From Carex sylvatica (Eukaryota > Streptophyta > Magnoliopsida > Poales > Cyperaceae): a stretch of 27,659 bases of DNA. Below are positions 9,291 to 19,716 of this stretch, piece after piece. Within the stretch, counting starts at the first letter, position 1, and the number at the start of each line of letters is the position of its first letter. Location of the stretch: the NCBI GenBank assembly GCA_964058845.1, contig CAXKVR010000071.1, positions 1-27,659 of the forward strand, given 5' to 3'. The notes below the pieces were generated by a model. The model was not told the origin of the DNA and made no database searches. It saw only the letters and a program-made list of their open reading frames with translations. A program made the translations under genes and the position numbers.

Positions 9291-9795
9291 TAATCATGGA
9301 TCTCATTTGAAATAGAAAATTACGTAGAAGACGTTCATGGTTTTATATTTGCAAATTTTCTCACAGATCGTTAGAAATATTGACGAGACTGAACAGAGAA
9401 AAAAAAAATTCAACTCTGAAAACGTGTAAAAGATGTGTGTATGATGTGTCCAGATTTTTTTGAAATACTTAGTATCTTAAGTATGAATACTTTATATATT
9501 ATATATTAATACTTGCGCGCATAAGTATCCATATTTGCATGCGTCAATTATAAAATATATCAAATATTAGGTGGTCCCCAAGTAATTAATGAAATTAAGT
9601 TAGTTAATGGTCCCCACAAGTAGTTATTGATTGAGGAATGAATGAGAGAAATTGACTGAGGGATAGTTAGTTGATCCCATTTAATTAATGTAATTCAAAA
9701 TCCATCCGACAAAACTTATAGTTTTTTTTTTCATAAGGTTAAGACAAAATATTGACAAATGTAACATACTAGACATTTTTAACTATTCTAAAATA
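9291..9795. other. Intergenic; start is shared with a second locus near 25.1 kb
   Basis: The segment around 9295-9330 (atcatggatctcatttgaaa then aaaattacgta) recurs near 25,120-25,155 with the same order and the same tacttgcacga word before it. The remainder is AT-rich with ggtggtccccaag and ggtccccacaag patches, again echoing 25.2-25.4 kb. No gene is seen. Confidence 0.55.
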
Positions 9796-9804
9796 TTTTT
9801 TAAA

Positions 9805-11311
9805 GGGTTAATTTTCTATTTATCCTTGAAAACTTGTTCAGCTTTTTATTTATCCTTTAAGTCTTCATTATATCTAATAAATCTCTTAACTTTGTTTATC
9901 TTTTTCTATTTTTCTATTTATCCCTAGAACTAATTATTCATTGTCAGACTTTATCTTTTACTATTATACCCTTCTTCCTTCTCAACTCCCTTTTAATAGA
10001 TCAAATCAAGCATGCTTCATGCTTGGAGTACCTTTGATCAATATTTCTTCATGCAGCTAGAACATCCCATATGTTCCGTAGAACTAACATTAGTCTAGCT
10101 TCTCCTCCTAAAAATACTCATGATTTGACTAAAGAGGGGTAGAAGTTTATAAGTCTAAGATAGATCTTATATATTTCTGCTTTGCCTTACCCCGCAAATG
10201 TGTAGTGCGCTACCCTAGGAGTGTCCGGAAGGAGAAGACCGATGCAAGCATATTTCTTAACTCCATGAAAAGAGCGAGTAAATCCTCATGTTGTTGCTTT
10301 GTCCATAATTTTACTATTTATTTGATGTTTGTACTTTGTAGTTTCCCTTCACCGTTTCCAATAGAAAGAGGACAAATTCCTACACCCTTCCTCAAGACTT
10401 CTATCTGAATCAAACTTGTGCTTGCTAAACCATATTACCTTCTTATTTGTTCCCAACAATCCTTGTTTCAAAAAATAGTTGGATTTCGCTTGATAAAGTT
10501 GCTTGTAGAAACTATACTGACAAGAGTGAGACACTTCGCCCGACGACAGGTAGCGAGCAGGGAGTGGTTCTTTAAGGTCTTACGTCAAATACCAAATGAC
10601 GGGACCTTTGCACAAGATTCTTTGGAAGCTCGATTAAGGAAGAGTTTATTTAATCTAATTTCCACTGAAACAGAGACATAATTTTTTATCAAATCAGAGA
10701 AAGGCGGGAGAGACTATCAACAATTCAAATCATCTCTAGATAAAAAAAAGTAACATCGTGACAATGGTAAAATCCCAGAAGGGTCTATTAGATTTGGTTT
10801 TAAGAACGATTGTGATTTCCCTGTGTAGAATTTTAAAAGCATACTTCTATAAAAATCGAAATAATGCGAGACTATTGGATCTGTATGCTCTGATGATCAG
10901 TGAGATGATAAATGTACTGGTTGACATTTGATCAGTTATGCTTTTTGGGACTGGAAATCATATTCTTCAGAATGAAATCTTAGACCTGGTATTTTCTTTC
11001 GAAGCACAAAGTTTACTTGGTCTGAAGAAAAAACCACGATATATTGATTTCTAATCAAGTTTTAGTGCCGAGAAGAAAATAAGGGAAATCACATGAAAAC
11101 AAGAAAATCGATCTAACTTCTTAACAGAAAAGGATATTTTTGTCTTTTATTATTTTAACCAAAGATTTAACTATGGTTAACTTAAAAATTATAATGTAAA
11201 GGACAAAAAAGAAAGAGTTCTAAGAGTTAAGTGACAAATAAGATATATTCAAGTATTTAGGGGTAAATAAGAAATTGAATAATTTTTGAAGAGTATTTGA
11301 AAAATTAACTT
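9805..11311. mobile_element. Non-autonomous MULE-type element, 1507 bp, with long degenerate TIRs
   Basis: The left end (gggttaattttctatttatcc...) is mirrored at the right end over roughly 100 bp (complement reads aagttaatttttcaaatac...ttcttatttaccccta), with substitutions. The 9-bp direct repeat ttttttaaa flanks both ends (9796-9804 and 11312-11320). Long TIRs plus a 9-bp duplication is the Mutator-superfamily signature. No transposase is present. The interior (~9960-11150) is less AT-rich than the TIRs and holds two modest plus-strand open frames (10205-10408, 10418-10681) that I cannot assign; they could be captured host fragments, as in Pack-MULEs, or chance. The target duplication is low-complexity, which lowers its weight. 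Confidence 0.7.
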
Positions 11312-11320
11312 TTTTTTAAA

Positions 11321-11788
11321 AGTTAATAACTTTAAATGCCAACTAACAATTTTACTGATAAAAAACGTACTTACAACAAATTAAATGATCATCATTCTTA
11401 GATCTAAACCCATTTATTCTTATAAATTCATCTAATCTAACTTAATTATAATCTCAATCACCATATTATATCATTCTCCATCTCTCTCCATAACTGGATC
11501 CGCTTTTGTTTAATAGCCACCGCGCTCCGATTAATATGGAGGTAGAAACTCTACGCTCTGAACTCTGACAATACCGCACTCGTAGTTCTGCTTCATTCCC
11601 TCTCTCATTCTCCGGCTTGCTCACAGAATAGTTTTTATTTTTATTTTTTATAGTTGATTTGGAAACTATACTTACATAATTTGTCATGAATAATGAATTT
11701 CAAAACTTTGCAAGGGCTAAGCAGGAATATCAATCAAACTGGAAAAGGCCTAAAATTAGGGTTGGTTTGGCTCAAAAAATGTGACAGA
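11321..11788. other. Short gap between two MULE-type elements
   Basis: It includes a less AT-rich patch (11480-11630: ggatccgcttttg, accgcgctccg, ctctctcattctccggcttgctc) that looks like former unique or genic DNA. The plus strand shows an ATG at 11536 in a short frame that stops after ten codons. No gene is supported. Confidence 0.45.
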
Positions 11789-11797
11789 TCGAGGCAA

Positions 11798-13048
11798 CCG
11801 ATATTTTTAAAAATACCCAAAAAATAAAACAAAATATTAAGATAATTGAGATTTGGAAAAAAATTTAAAAATGCCCAAATCGTACAGAATATTTACGGTT
11901 TGAAATTAAAATTCTGAACCGTATAGAATATTTACGGTTTGGATTTTTTTTTTTTTAAGAGGATTTAGGGTTTATTAGAATTTAGTTTAGTTTGTGTTTG
12001 GAGATTATGTTATTCAGTTTGTTTGAAATTTAGATTAGTTTGAATTGTTAAGTTAGAGGTTTGTATAAATTGTTAAGTTAGAGTGTTTCTGATCCCAATT
12101 TTGCACCTCTGGTTAAAACAGATCGTGAGATATCATTTCTCAAAAATTGCCCAACTTCACACGTTTTATATGAAACTTCACAGGCTTGTTCTACGATGTT
12201 AAGACTGCATGTCAGTCAATTTTCATAATTTTTGAAGATGTCTTGCTATGTTACCCAGATATGCAAAGTTGGGCTCAGAAGCACTCCTTCAGCAGTTCAG
12301 GCAATTTTTGAGATATGATATCTCACAATCTGTTTTAAGATTTTGTATGAAACTTCATAGTCTTGTTCTACGATGTTAAGACTGCATGTCGGTCAATTTT
12401 CATGATTTTTGAAGATGTCTTGCTATGTTAACCAGAGATGCAAAGTTGGGATCAGAAGCACTCATTCACCAGTTCGGGCAATTTTTTAGAGATGATATCT
12501 CACGATCTGTTTTAAGATTTTGTATGAAACTTCACAGTCTTGTTCTACGATGTTAAGACTGCATGTCGGTCAATTTTCATGATTTTTGAAGATGTTCTGC
12601 TATGTTAACCAGAGGTACAAAATTGGGCTTAGAAGCACTTCTTTAGCAGTTTTGGACAATTTTTGAGAGATGATATCTCACGATCTGTTTTAACCAGAGG
12701 TGCAAAGTTGGGCTCAGAAACACTCTAACTTAACAATTCATACAAACCTCTAACTTAACAATTTAAATTAATCTAAATTCCAAACAAACTGAATAACATA
12801 ATCTCCAAACACAAACTAAACTAAATTCCAATAAAACATATACTCTCTTAAAAAAAAAAATTCAAACCGTAAATATTCTATACGGTTTGAAAAAAAATAT
12901 ATCTGAACCGTAAATATTCTATACGGTTTGGAATTATAATTTCAAACCGTAAATATTATGTACGGTTTGGATATTTTTAAATTTTTTCTCAAACTCCGGT
13001 TATTCTTAATATTTTGTTTTATTTTTTGGGTGTTTTTAAAAATGTCGG
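11798..13048. mobile_element. Foldback (MULE-type) element, 1251 bp, with ~350-bp inverted arms
   Basis: The left arm (11798-~12152) and right arm (~12653-13048) are long inverted repeats. Landmarks mirrored in order are ccga(t/c)atttttaaaaa, acccaaaaaataaaac, repeated accgtatagaatatttacggtttg blocks, ggagattatgttattcagtttg, gttaagttagaggtttgtat and cagatcgtgagatatcat. A 9-bp flanking duplication with one mismatch, tcgaggcaa (11789-11797) and tcgaggcag (13049-13057), marks the ends. Between the arms sits a 177-bp tandem array. It encodes no protein. Foldback elements with Mutator-type 9-bp duplications (FARE-like) are known in plants; mobilisation in trans by a MULE transposase is inference. 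The whole element could fold into one long hairpin. Confidence 0.87.
12152..12690. repeat. 177-bp tandem array in the loop of the foldback element, three copies
   Basis: The landmark ctacgatgttaagactgcat recurs at 12191, 12368 and 12545, exactly 177 bp apart. Each copy then runs through tcaattttcat(a/g)atttttgaagatg and cagag(a/g)t(g/a)caaa(g/a)ttggg to gatatctcac(a/g)atctgtttta. The last part of each unit is itself the inner end of the right arm, so the array seems to have grown from the arm-loop border. Confidence 0.88.
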
Positions 13049-13057
13049 TCGAGGCAG

Positions 13058-15033
13058 CTAGGCATCTATCTGCTCGTGAGAATCCTGCTCGTTTGGTCGG
13101 TTTTAGTGCTCCACAATCTATTCTCCATTCTTTTCGAATCCATAAACATAAATAAAAGGACCCCCTTTTATGTCACATTTGATATTCTTTTGGTTAAGCC
13201 ATTCATTTTAATTAAGAAGTTGAGGAGTTAGGTTGTTGATATTATCTTATTGATGAATCATTAATTTGATTAAAGAATTTCGATATATTTTAACATCTTT
13301 TAGATATTATTTTTAAAAACTAAATATGTGTATCTTCGTAGAGAAATGAGAACTCATGCTACTGTATTAAAACATTGTTATAAACGATTTTAAAGAATCT
13401 GGAATAACAAAACATAGAGGCAAGGAGAGAGAAATAAGAGAAAATTTTGTTTGACTTGATTAATAAAAACTAAAATGCAAGAATATTTACAATAAACTTA
13501 TTTGACGACTATAATAATCAAATAACTTTTGAAAACAAATTATTAATGTATTACATCTGTGATTTTGAGAGGTAGTGTGAAATGATTTGAAAAATTAATG
13601 ATTTAGTCTTACAATATTTAATCGGTGATAAAATAATTTGTAAATTATATCACACTAATACACAAAATATTTAAATAATAAACAATTGTCTCATATATCA
13701 AATACACTTGTTTGTCAATATACCAATTATTTATACCTAAAAACCAATTAAATATACATATATGTTTTTGTCTGGACAAAAATGAATATTCAGTGATCAG
13801 TTAGTGTATTGGGTACAACTACGATGACTTTTGAAGAAAGATTAACTTATTTCAATTAGCCTAATTAACAAAGCAAATAAAACTAGTAGACATCAGTCTT
13901 AGTTGACCCTTGAAAGTAGGTTTTCGGCCTTCTAGAAGCACCAGGCCCACACCTTCTGTTTTCTCAACTTTGATCATTCATATTCTCCATAACAATGCTT
14001 TCTGAAAGTTGATGAGTCAAGCATGCAATTAATAATGGTTGATATGTATGTTCCATATACAACCTTAATACTCAACAATGATTTAAAATTGTGAGAAAAT
14101 TTGGTAAAATTATTGACAGGGTAAAACAAGACATTTCATGGAAATAGGCCCTTTTACATTAATTAATTTCAAATAAGAGCTGCAACTTTCCTATTATACA
14201 CAATGGTCCCCTACATTAGATGTAGCTTTTATATATAGAGCACCGTTGAACCAGTCACGTAATTAATGTTGCCAAAAACATCTAAAAAGAGGAGGTGAAG
14301 TTGACAAATGACAATGACAATTTTTGTAATATTGATTACATATTGTAAGTTTTTAATGACATCCGATTTTGCTTTTCTCATCTAAAAATATGAATAGATT
14401 TGCAAGTTTCTTAACTATGTCACGGCACATCCGCTGTCAATAGTCTGACAAGTTTTTCTCTCTTTATTTATCTTAATTGGAGAGCTCATGTATTCCTACT
14501 TCCTTTCCTTATTTAAAAAAAAAAAATTGAAATATGTAAGAAAAATTTTAAGTAATATAACTATATTGTGTATTTGTGTTCATATATAAAAAAAAAAGTT
14601 TTGTTTTCTATATCTGTGTTCCTATATTGTGTATATTTTTTGGAAAGAGTGGTTTTGGAGCTCTGCCGTTTAATTATCTTCTAGATTATTTTATTATACA
14701 AAGTACAGATGGCGAACTAACATAAAGGTCTTGTTGATTGGAGAGGTACAAATTGGAGTGGCATAACATTAAGGTGATGCTATGAGATTGAGAGGAACTT
14801 TTATAGAAGGCCTTTATTTCCCTAAAGAGGCAGGTAGTTGTCATGGGGTGAGATCATTGGGCTACCAACCTCCAACCACCACCGCCCAATGCAAAACTTT
14901 TTTTTTTGTTCTAATTATCATTTATTTATTTTATTTTTCCTTCTTTTCTCCTCCTCTGATAGCATCACCTGGCCCAAGCCCAAGTTGGTGGAGACCTGTA
15001 TTTCAGATTGGGCATGGACCCCACATATCCCAT
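13058..15033. other. AT-rich intergenic DNA, no gene seen
   Basis: I found no conserved coding frame. Points noted: a TATA-like tttatatatagagcacc at ~14227-14243 without a recognisable downstream gene, and a patch of lower AT content at 14740-15030 (ggctaccaacctccaaccacc, acctggcccaagcccaag). The two overlapping frames in that patch (14782-15045, 14838-15083) run into a T tract and the MITE at 15044, so I do not call them. Confidence 0.5.
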
Positions 15034-15043
15034 TCCATTTTTT

Positions 15044-15244
15044 AATTCATATCCTCTGCATTAACTCAAAAGGAATATTTTGAGTTAATAAATCTCAGCC
15101 ATCCGATTTGTTTTTAAGATTCATGCGGATTGATCTGTACTAATATTAAAGGGACCTCTATATTATAGGCAAGAACCGGATTGGCTCCGTTCAAAATCAA
15201 ACGGTTAAGATTCTCTTTTGAGTTAATGCAGAGGATACAAATTC
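15044..15244. mobile_element. MITE, 201 bp, with perfect 10-bp target duplication
   Basis: The ends (a)attcatatcctctgcatta and the complement of gaatttgtatcctctgcatta continue through actcaaaag, about 28 bp of near-perfect inverted repeat. The direct repeat tccatttttt occurs at 15034-15043 and 15245-15254, immediately outside both ends. There is no coding capacity. A 9-10 bp duplication fits a Mutator-type MITE; the superfamily is inferred from duplication length only. Confidence 0.82.
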
Positions 15245-15273
15245 TCCATTTTTTCACCACGCCATGGAGTACA

Positions 15274-16053
15274 TGTTGGGAATCATAAAGGCCAAACAAT
15301 TACTCATTATCTAGATATCAAACAATTACATCTCATCTAGGGGTCAGACACTTACACTCCGGGGAAGAAGAAACAATCCCCACCTTAACCTAAGACCGTC
15401 ATATGCCAAAGAGATTCAAAACATAATCTTTAGTGCGGAATACAATACCTGATTTCATGTCGTTTGCCATGAAATATCAAAGCCAAAGATGGAGCAGCAA
15501 ACGTCTCCGTGATCGCAAGACAAGACTCTTGATGTCAAGATTTCCCTCATGCATTTTTGGTTGAATCTTAGATTAGGTCTTCCAAAGCAACAAGATCACC
15601 CTTGAGAAATCATCTCCAAAATTCTAATGGATTTCTCCTCTCAATTCTTTGATGGTGGAAGAAGGGAGAAGGCTCTCAACATTCTGTCTAAGAGTAACCT
15701 TTTTTAGAATTATGAGATGTGTTAGTTATATATAGGTTTACACATCTGACAGCGCGAGTGCGGATGCACTGACCCGCACTGGGTTGTAACATGTCCAAAT
15801 AAAACATGTCCAAATAACCGCCTTAAACTTCAGCCCCGAATTTTCCCAAATCCTGAGTGCGTCCGCATTACGCTCGAACTTTTCTACATTGAACTGCAGA
15901 AATTCGCCTAAGTCCTGAGTGCATCCGCACTAGGCATTTGAACTTTAAAAAATCACCTAAGTACCAAGTGCATCCGCACTGGATCTCAATGCGTTCACAT
16001 TACGCTCGGACATTTTTCCTGTGTTGTCTGAAGTTCCCAGAATTTGGCTATGT
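15274..16053 (-). repeat. 3' LTR of the copia element, truncated in U3
   Basis: It aligns with 20773-21535 of the other LTR. By eye I count about 33 substitutions over the first ~454 bp (15274-15727), mostly transitions, i.e. around 7 percent. A ~25-bp gap lies at 15728 relative to the other copy (ttgtgccttgggaacccatc missing). Homology ends at about 16050-16053, where the sequence jumps straight into RNase H coding sequence, so the outer ~245 bp of U3 is gone. Confidence 0.92.
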
Positions 16054-17137
16054 AGATTTCATGCTATCTTAACATCCTCCAAAATCTGAGTCGGTATACC
16101 CAATGACCTCTAACCTGTCCAATCTCCGATACGTGAACATGTGGTCTTTTGTTCGCTTCAGGTACCTCAAGACCCGTTTGGCTGCTTTTCAATAATCTAG
16201 ACCTGGATTTGATAAGTATCGGCCCAACATGCCAGTGATGAATGCAATATCCGGACGCGTACACACTTGCGCATACATGATGCTTCCAGTGACTGAGGTA
16301 TATAGATACTTTTGTATTACTTCATTTTCTAAATTATTCTTTGGGCATTGGCTGAGACTGTATTTGTCTTGTTTTGCCACAGGGGTATGTCCTAGTTTAC
16401 TGTCTTGTATGCCATACCTTTTCATGACATTTTCGATATAATTCCTTTGGGACAAACCTAATATACCTTGGGTTCTATTCCTCAGTATTTCAATCACTAT
16501 GACAAATGATGTATCACCAAGATCTTCCATATCAAAATTCTTCATCATAAATTTCTTAGTCTCATGCAACATATTTATATCATTGCTGGCAAGCAATATG
16601 TCATCCACATATAAAATCAGAAATACAAACTTACTCCCACAGAACTTAAGGTATATACACTCATCCACAAGATTTGCCTCAAAATCAAATGAGATAATCA
16701 CATTATGAAATTTGTAGTACTATTACCGAGACGCTTGTTTTAGCCCATAGATAGATTTCTTGAGTTTGCATACCATACTTTGTATCTTCCGACACATAGT
16801 TTTCTGGTTGCACCATATAGATTATTTTCTCAATGTCACCATTGAGAAACACAGTCTTAACATCCATCTGATGAAGCTCTAAATCAAAATGCGCAACTAA
16901 TGTCAATATAATCCTTAAAAAGCCTTTCAAAGAAACTGGAGAGAAAGTCTATTTATAATCGATGCCTTCATTTTGTGTAAAACCATTAGCGACAAGACGG
17001 GCCTTATATTTCTCCATACTACCTTTCGAATCTCTCTTGGTTTTAAATATCCATTTACAACCAATGGGTCTCGCTTCTTTAGGTAATGGGACAATTTCTC
17101 AAACGTCATTGTCAGCCATAGATTTTATTTCCTCATT
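16054..17137 (-). pseudogene. copia pol: reverse transcriptase and truncated RNase H
   Basis: The RT starts in the ...DAMNEEIKSM region and continues through KWIFKTKRD, KARLVANGFTQNEGIDYK, a TAG at 16951-16949 where the family has Glu, then QMDVKTVFLNGDIEKIIYMVQPEN. A frameshift near 16750 moves the reading to SIYGLKQAS-like sequence and then to the long frame from 16701. The catalytic YVDD is intact (16611-16600, context LILYVDDILLAS). Later family blocks GILGLSQRNYI, YAQVCTRPDIAF and GMLGRYLSNPG are present. A TAG follows at the WKAAKRVLRYL block, then the RNase H start VIGYTDSDFGGC, a TAA, DSMKST, and abrupt fusion to the LTR. The rest of RNase H is deleted. Confidence 0.93.
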
Positions 17138-17851
17138 CATGGCATCGATCCACTTGTGAGAGTTGGAGTCTTGCATGGCTTGTTGAAAATTTATGGGGTC
17201 ATTTTCTAACATGCCAACATCAAACTCATGTTCTTGAAGGTAAACTATATGATCCAAATATATTGCAGACCTTTTCACTCTAGTGGATCTTCTTATTGGC
17301 ACTTCTGAATTTTCTTGAGAGTTTTTAGCATTGTTATCAACAATCTGGCCAACAACAGCATCATTCGAAATTTCTGAAATTTGACTTTGTGCTGTTTGTT
17401 CTTGTTGAGTTTGGTCTTCAATAATGGTTTTATTTTTTATATCTGTATTTTGAGTTAAAATGGGTTCAATATCCACAAAACTCTCAATACTTGTGAGAAT
17501 GTTTGCACATTCATCTTCGAATTCAAAATCCATTGTTGTATCTTTCCCCACAAACTCAACATCCTCAAAAAAATTTGTATTTTCCGTCTCAAAAACTGAA
17601 AATTGTGTGGGATTATAAAACTTATAGCCCCTTGACCGCTCGACATATCCAATAAAATAACAACTAACAGTTCTTTCATCCAGTTTATTTTTGTGCGACA
17701 TGTAAGGCTTTGCTTCAACTGGATATTCCCACATACGTAAATATTTCAAATTAGGCTTTTGCCCATTCCACATCTCATATGGGATTTTGTTAGTTCCTTT
17801 AGTGTTCACTCTATTTAGGATATATGCTGTTGTTTTTAAGGCTTCACCCAT
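17099..17851 (-). pseudogene. copia pol: integrase C-terminal part and linker to RT
   Basis: An uninterrupted 250-codon frame, the longest in the element. It begins with GEALKTTAYILNRV, continues with PYEMWNGQKPNLKYLRMWEYP and CYFIGYVERSRGYKFYNP (integrase C-terminal region), then an acidic Gln/Asn-rich linker, then PIRRSTRVKRSAIYLDH and the RT entry SHKWIDAMNEEIKSM. The ATG at 17851 is not a real start: the family has W-G-E-A here, and the preceding integrase core is in another frame (KP then stop). Confidence 0.9.
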
Positions 17852-18308
17852 ATATTATTTGGTAAAGTAATGCGACTAATCATATTTCTTACCATGTCCT
17901 TAAGTGTTCTATTGTGCCTCTCAGAAACACCATTGATTGTCGACGAACCGAGCAATGTATACTGAGGCACAATGCCGCATTCATCTATGAAATGTGCAAA
18001 ATGTCATTTATATTATTCTCCTGGTCCATCATATATGCCGTAATATTCACCACCACGGTTAGATCTAATGGCCTAAATGCGTTTGTTAAGTTCTAACTCA
18101 ACTTCTGCTTTGAAACTTTTGAACATGTCAAGGGCTTGAGCCTTTTTCTTAATTAAAATATGTAGCCATATCTTGAATAGTCATCTATGAAACTAATAAA
18201 ATACCGGTGACCATTTCTTGTAGCCATTGAAAACAGACCGCATATATCGGTATGAATTAATTCCAAGACTTCCGAACACCTATTGGCTTCATATTTTCTG
18301 AAATTGGT
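17852..18308 (-). pseudogene. copia pol: integrase core, broken, second catalytic Asp changed
   Basis: Recognisable blocks in three frames: EVLELIHTDICG with the first catalytic Asp (18248-18246), YFISFIDDYSRYGYIF followed by a stop and frameshift, KAEVELELNKRI then a stop, NRGGEYYGIYDGPGE then a stop, and CGIVPQYT...NGVSERHNRTLKDMV with the catalytic Glu (17922-17920). The family motif SDRGGEY reads SNRGGEY here (AAC at 18060-18058), so the second catalytic Asp of the DDE triad is Asn. A stop follows NCIKEK at the 5' edge. Confidence 0.9.
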
Positions 18309-18948
18309 TTATTTTTCTTTTATGCAATTAATACAATCACCAAAATCTGAAAAATTTAAGGGTTGGAGAATGTCATTTGACACAAGTCTTTCAATTCTAT
18401 GTTTAGAAAGGTGACCTAATCGCTTGTGCCATAATATAGTCGAATTCTCATTTGTTAATTTTCTTTTCTTACTATTTGTATTCACATGCAAGGTTTCAAT
18501 ATATGAGCTATTGGCATCCAAAAAATATATATTAATATAAACAAAAAGAAAATCATAACCAACTTGATTTGAATCATGAAACAAACTAAAGTTTCTATTT
18601 TCAAAAGTACAAGTAAATACATACTTATCCAATGTAGAAATAGAAATTAAGTTACGTCTAAAAGATGGTACAACAAAAGTCTCATACAAATTAAAATAAA
18701 ATCCTGATTTTAACAATAATCTATAAGTCTCAATAGCCTCCGCCTCAATTTTATTGCCATCGCCCACAAAAATGAATCTCTTATCATCACTTGGCTTTCG
18801 ACAATTTAGGCAGTCCTGCAAAAATATGTGAGTAGTTGCACATGAATCTATCCACCAAGTATATCTAGATACAGAAGATAAATTAACTTTTGTACAAACT
18901 ATAACAAGATATTTTACCTTTCTTAGCACGTCATGCGTGATAATTCTG
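18309..18948 (-). pseudogene. copia pol: protease and GAG-pre-integrase region
   Basis: The frame carries the aspartic protease signature as YTWWIDSCATTHIF (18860-18820): the normal D-S-G is D-S-C here (TGT at 18842-18840), a change beside the catalytic Asp expected to disturb the active site. It continues through FVGDGNKIEAEAIE, FVVPSFRRNLISISTLDK, then the zinc-binding pre-integrase block LWHKRLGHLSKHRIERLVS and CINCIKEK (His/Cys pattern HxxxH...CxxC). Entry from gag is broken by a stop and a frameshift near 18910-18930. Confidence 0.92.
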
Positions 18949-19716
18949 GCAATGAATCTTTTTGTGTCCAACCGCACCACAGAAGTAACAGGTATTTTTC
19001 AATGTGGCAACTTTTTTGCCCTTATCCTGTTTCTTGTTGATTTAGAAGTAGTAGCAACATGAGCACTTTATGTCTTAACTTGTTTCAGTCTTTCCTCTTC
19101 TTCCACACAATGAGAGATAAGTTCATTGAGTGGTCATTTGTCCTTTTGACAATTGTAGCTCACCCTAAACTGTCCAAAGTATGGAGGAAGTGATATTAAT
19201 ACCAAATGCATCAAGAGATCATCAGAGATCTTCAACTTAAGTGCCCTTAGTTTTGAAATAACATTAGACATCTCCATGATGTACTCTCTAATACTTCTTT
19301 TATCTTTATATTTTATTGAGACAAGCTTGGTCAAGAGTGTACCAATTTTAAACTTTTCATTCTTGACAAACTTTGTCTTAACTTCAGCCAAAAAAGTCTT
19401 AGCAATTGATAATCTAATAATAAATTAAGCCTCTAAATGCCTTTGGAATAGACCTTTTCATAATCATTAGACTCACTCTATTAGATCTATCCCACTTTTC
19501 ATCAATCCTTATTTGATTAGGGGTTGAGGTATCACTTATTTTGGGACGTTCTATTCTGAATGCTAAGTCTAAATCTATGACACCGAGAGTTATCATAACA
19601 CTCTCCTGCCAATAATTGAAATTGGTATCATTTAACATCGGAATGTCTTTTAGACCAGTAGTAATGCTAGCTAAAAAATACGAACAAAAACACACAAAAT
19701 AACCACGATTTAGCAA
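18949..19716 (-). pseudogene. copia gag, frameshifted, with CCHC zinc knuckle
   Basis: The first part carries LNDTNFNYWQESVMITLGVIDLDLAFR and SNRVSLMIMKRSIPKAFRG, the usual copia gag N-terminus. A frameshift and stops at ~19415-19395 separate it from AEVKTKFVKNEKFKIGTLLTKLVS...LPPYFGQFRVSYN (UBN2-type gag core). Another break follows at ~19075. The zinc knuckle CYFCGAVGHKKIHC (18990-18949, C-x2-C-x4-H-x4-C) is intact but is followed by a TGA where the family has Trp. No in-frame ATG exists before the first conserved block, so the start is lost or uncertain. Confidence 0.9.

Noticed and set aside
14220..14245. TATA-like tttatatatagagcacc as a host gene promoter
   Set aside because: No downstream coding region, splice pattern or homology supports a gene in the following kilobase.
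14782..15083. Two overlapping plus-strand frames
   Set aside because: Both cross a T-rich tract and run to or into the 15044-15244 MITE; there is no domain.
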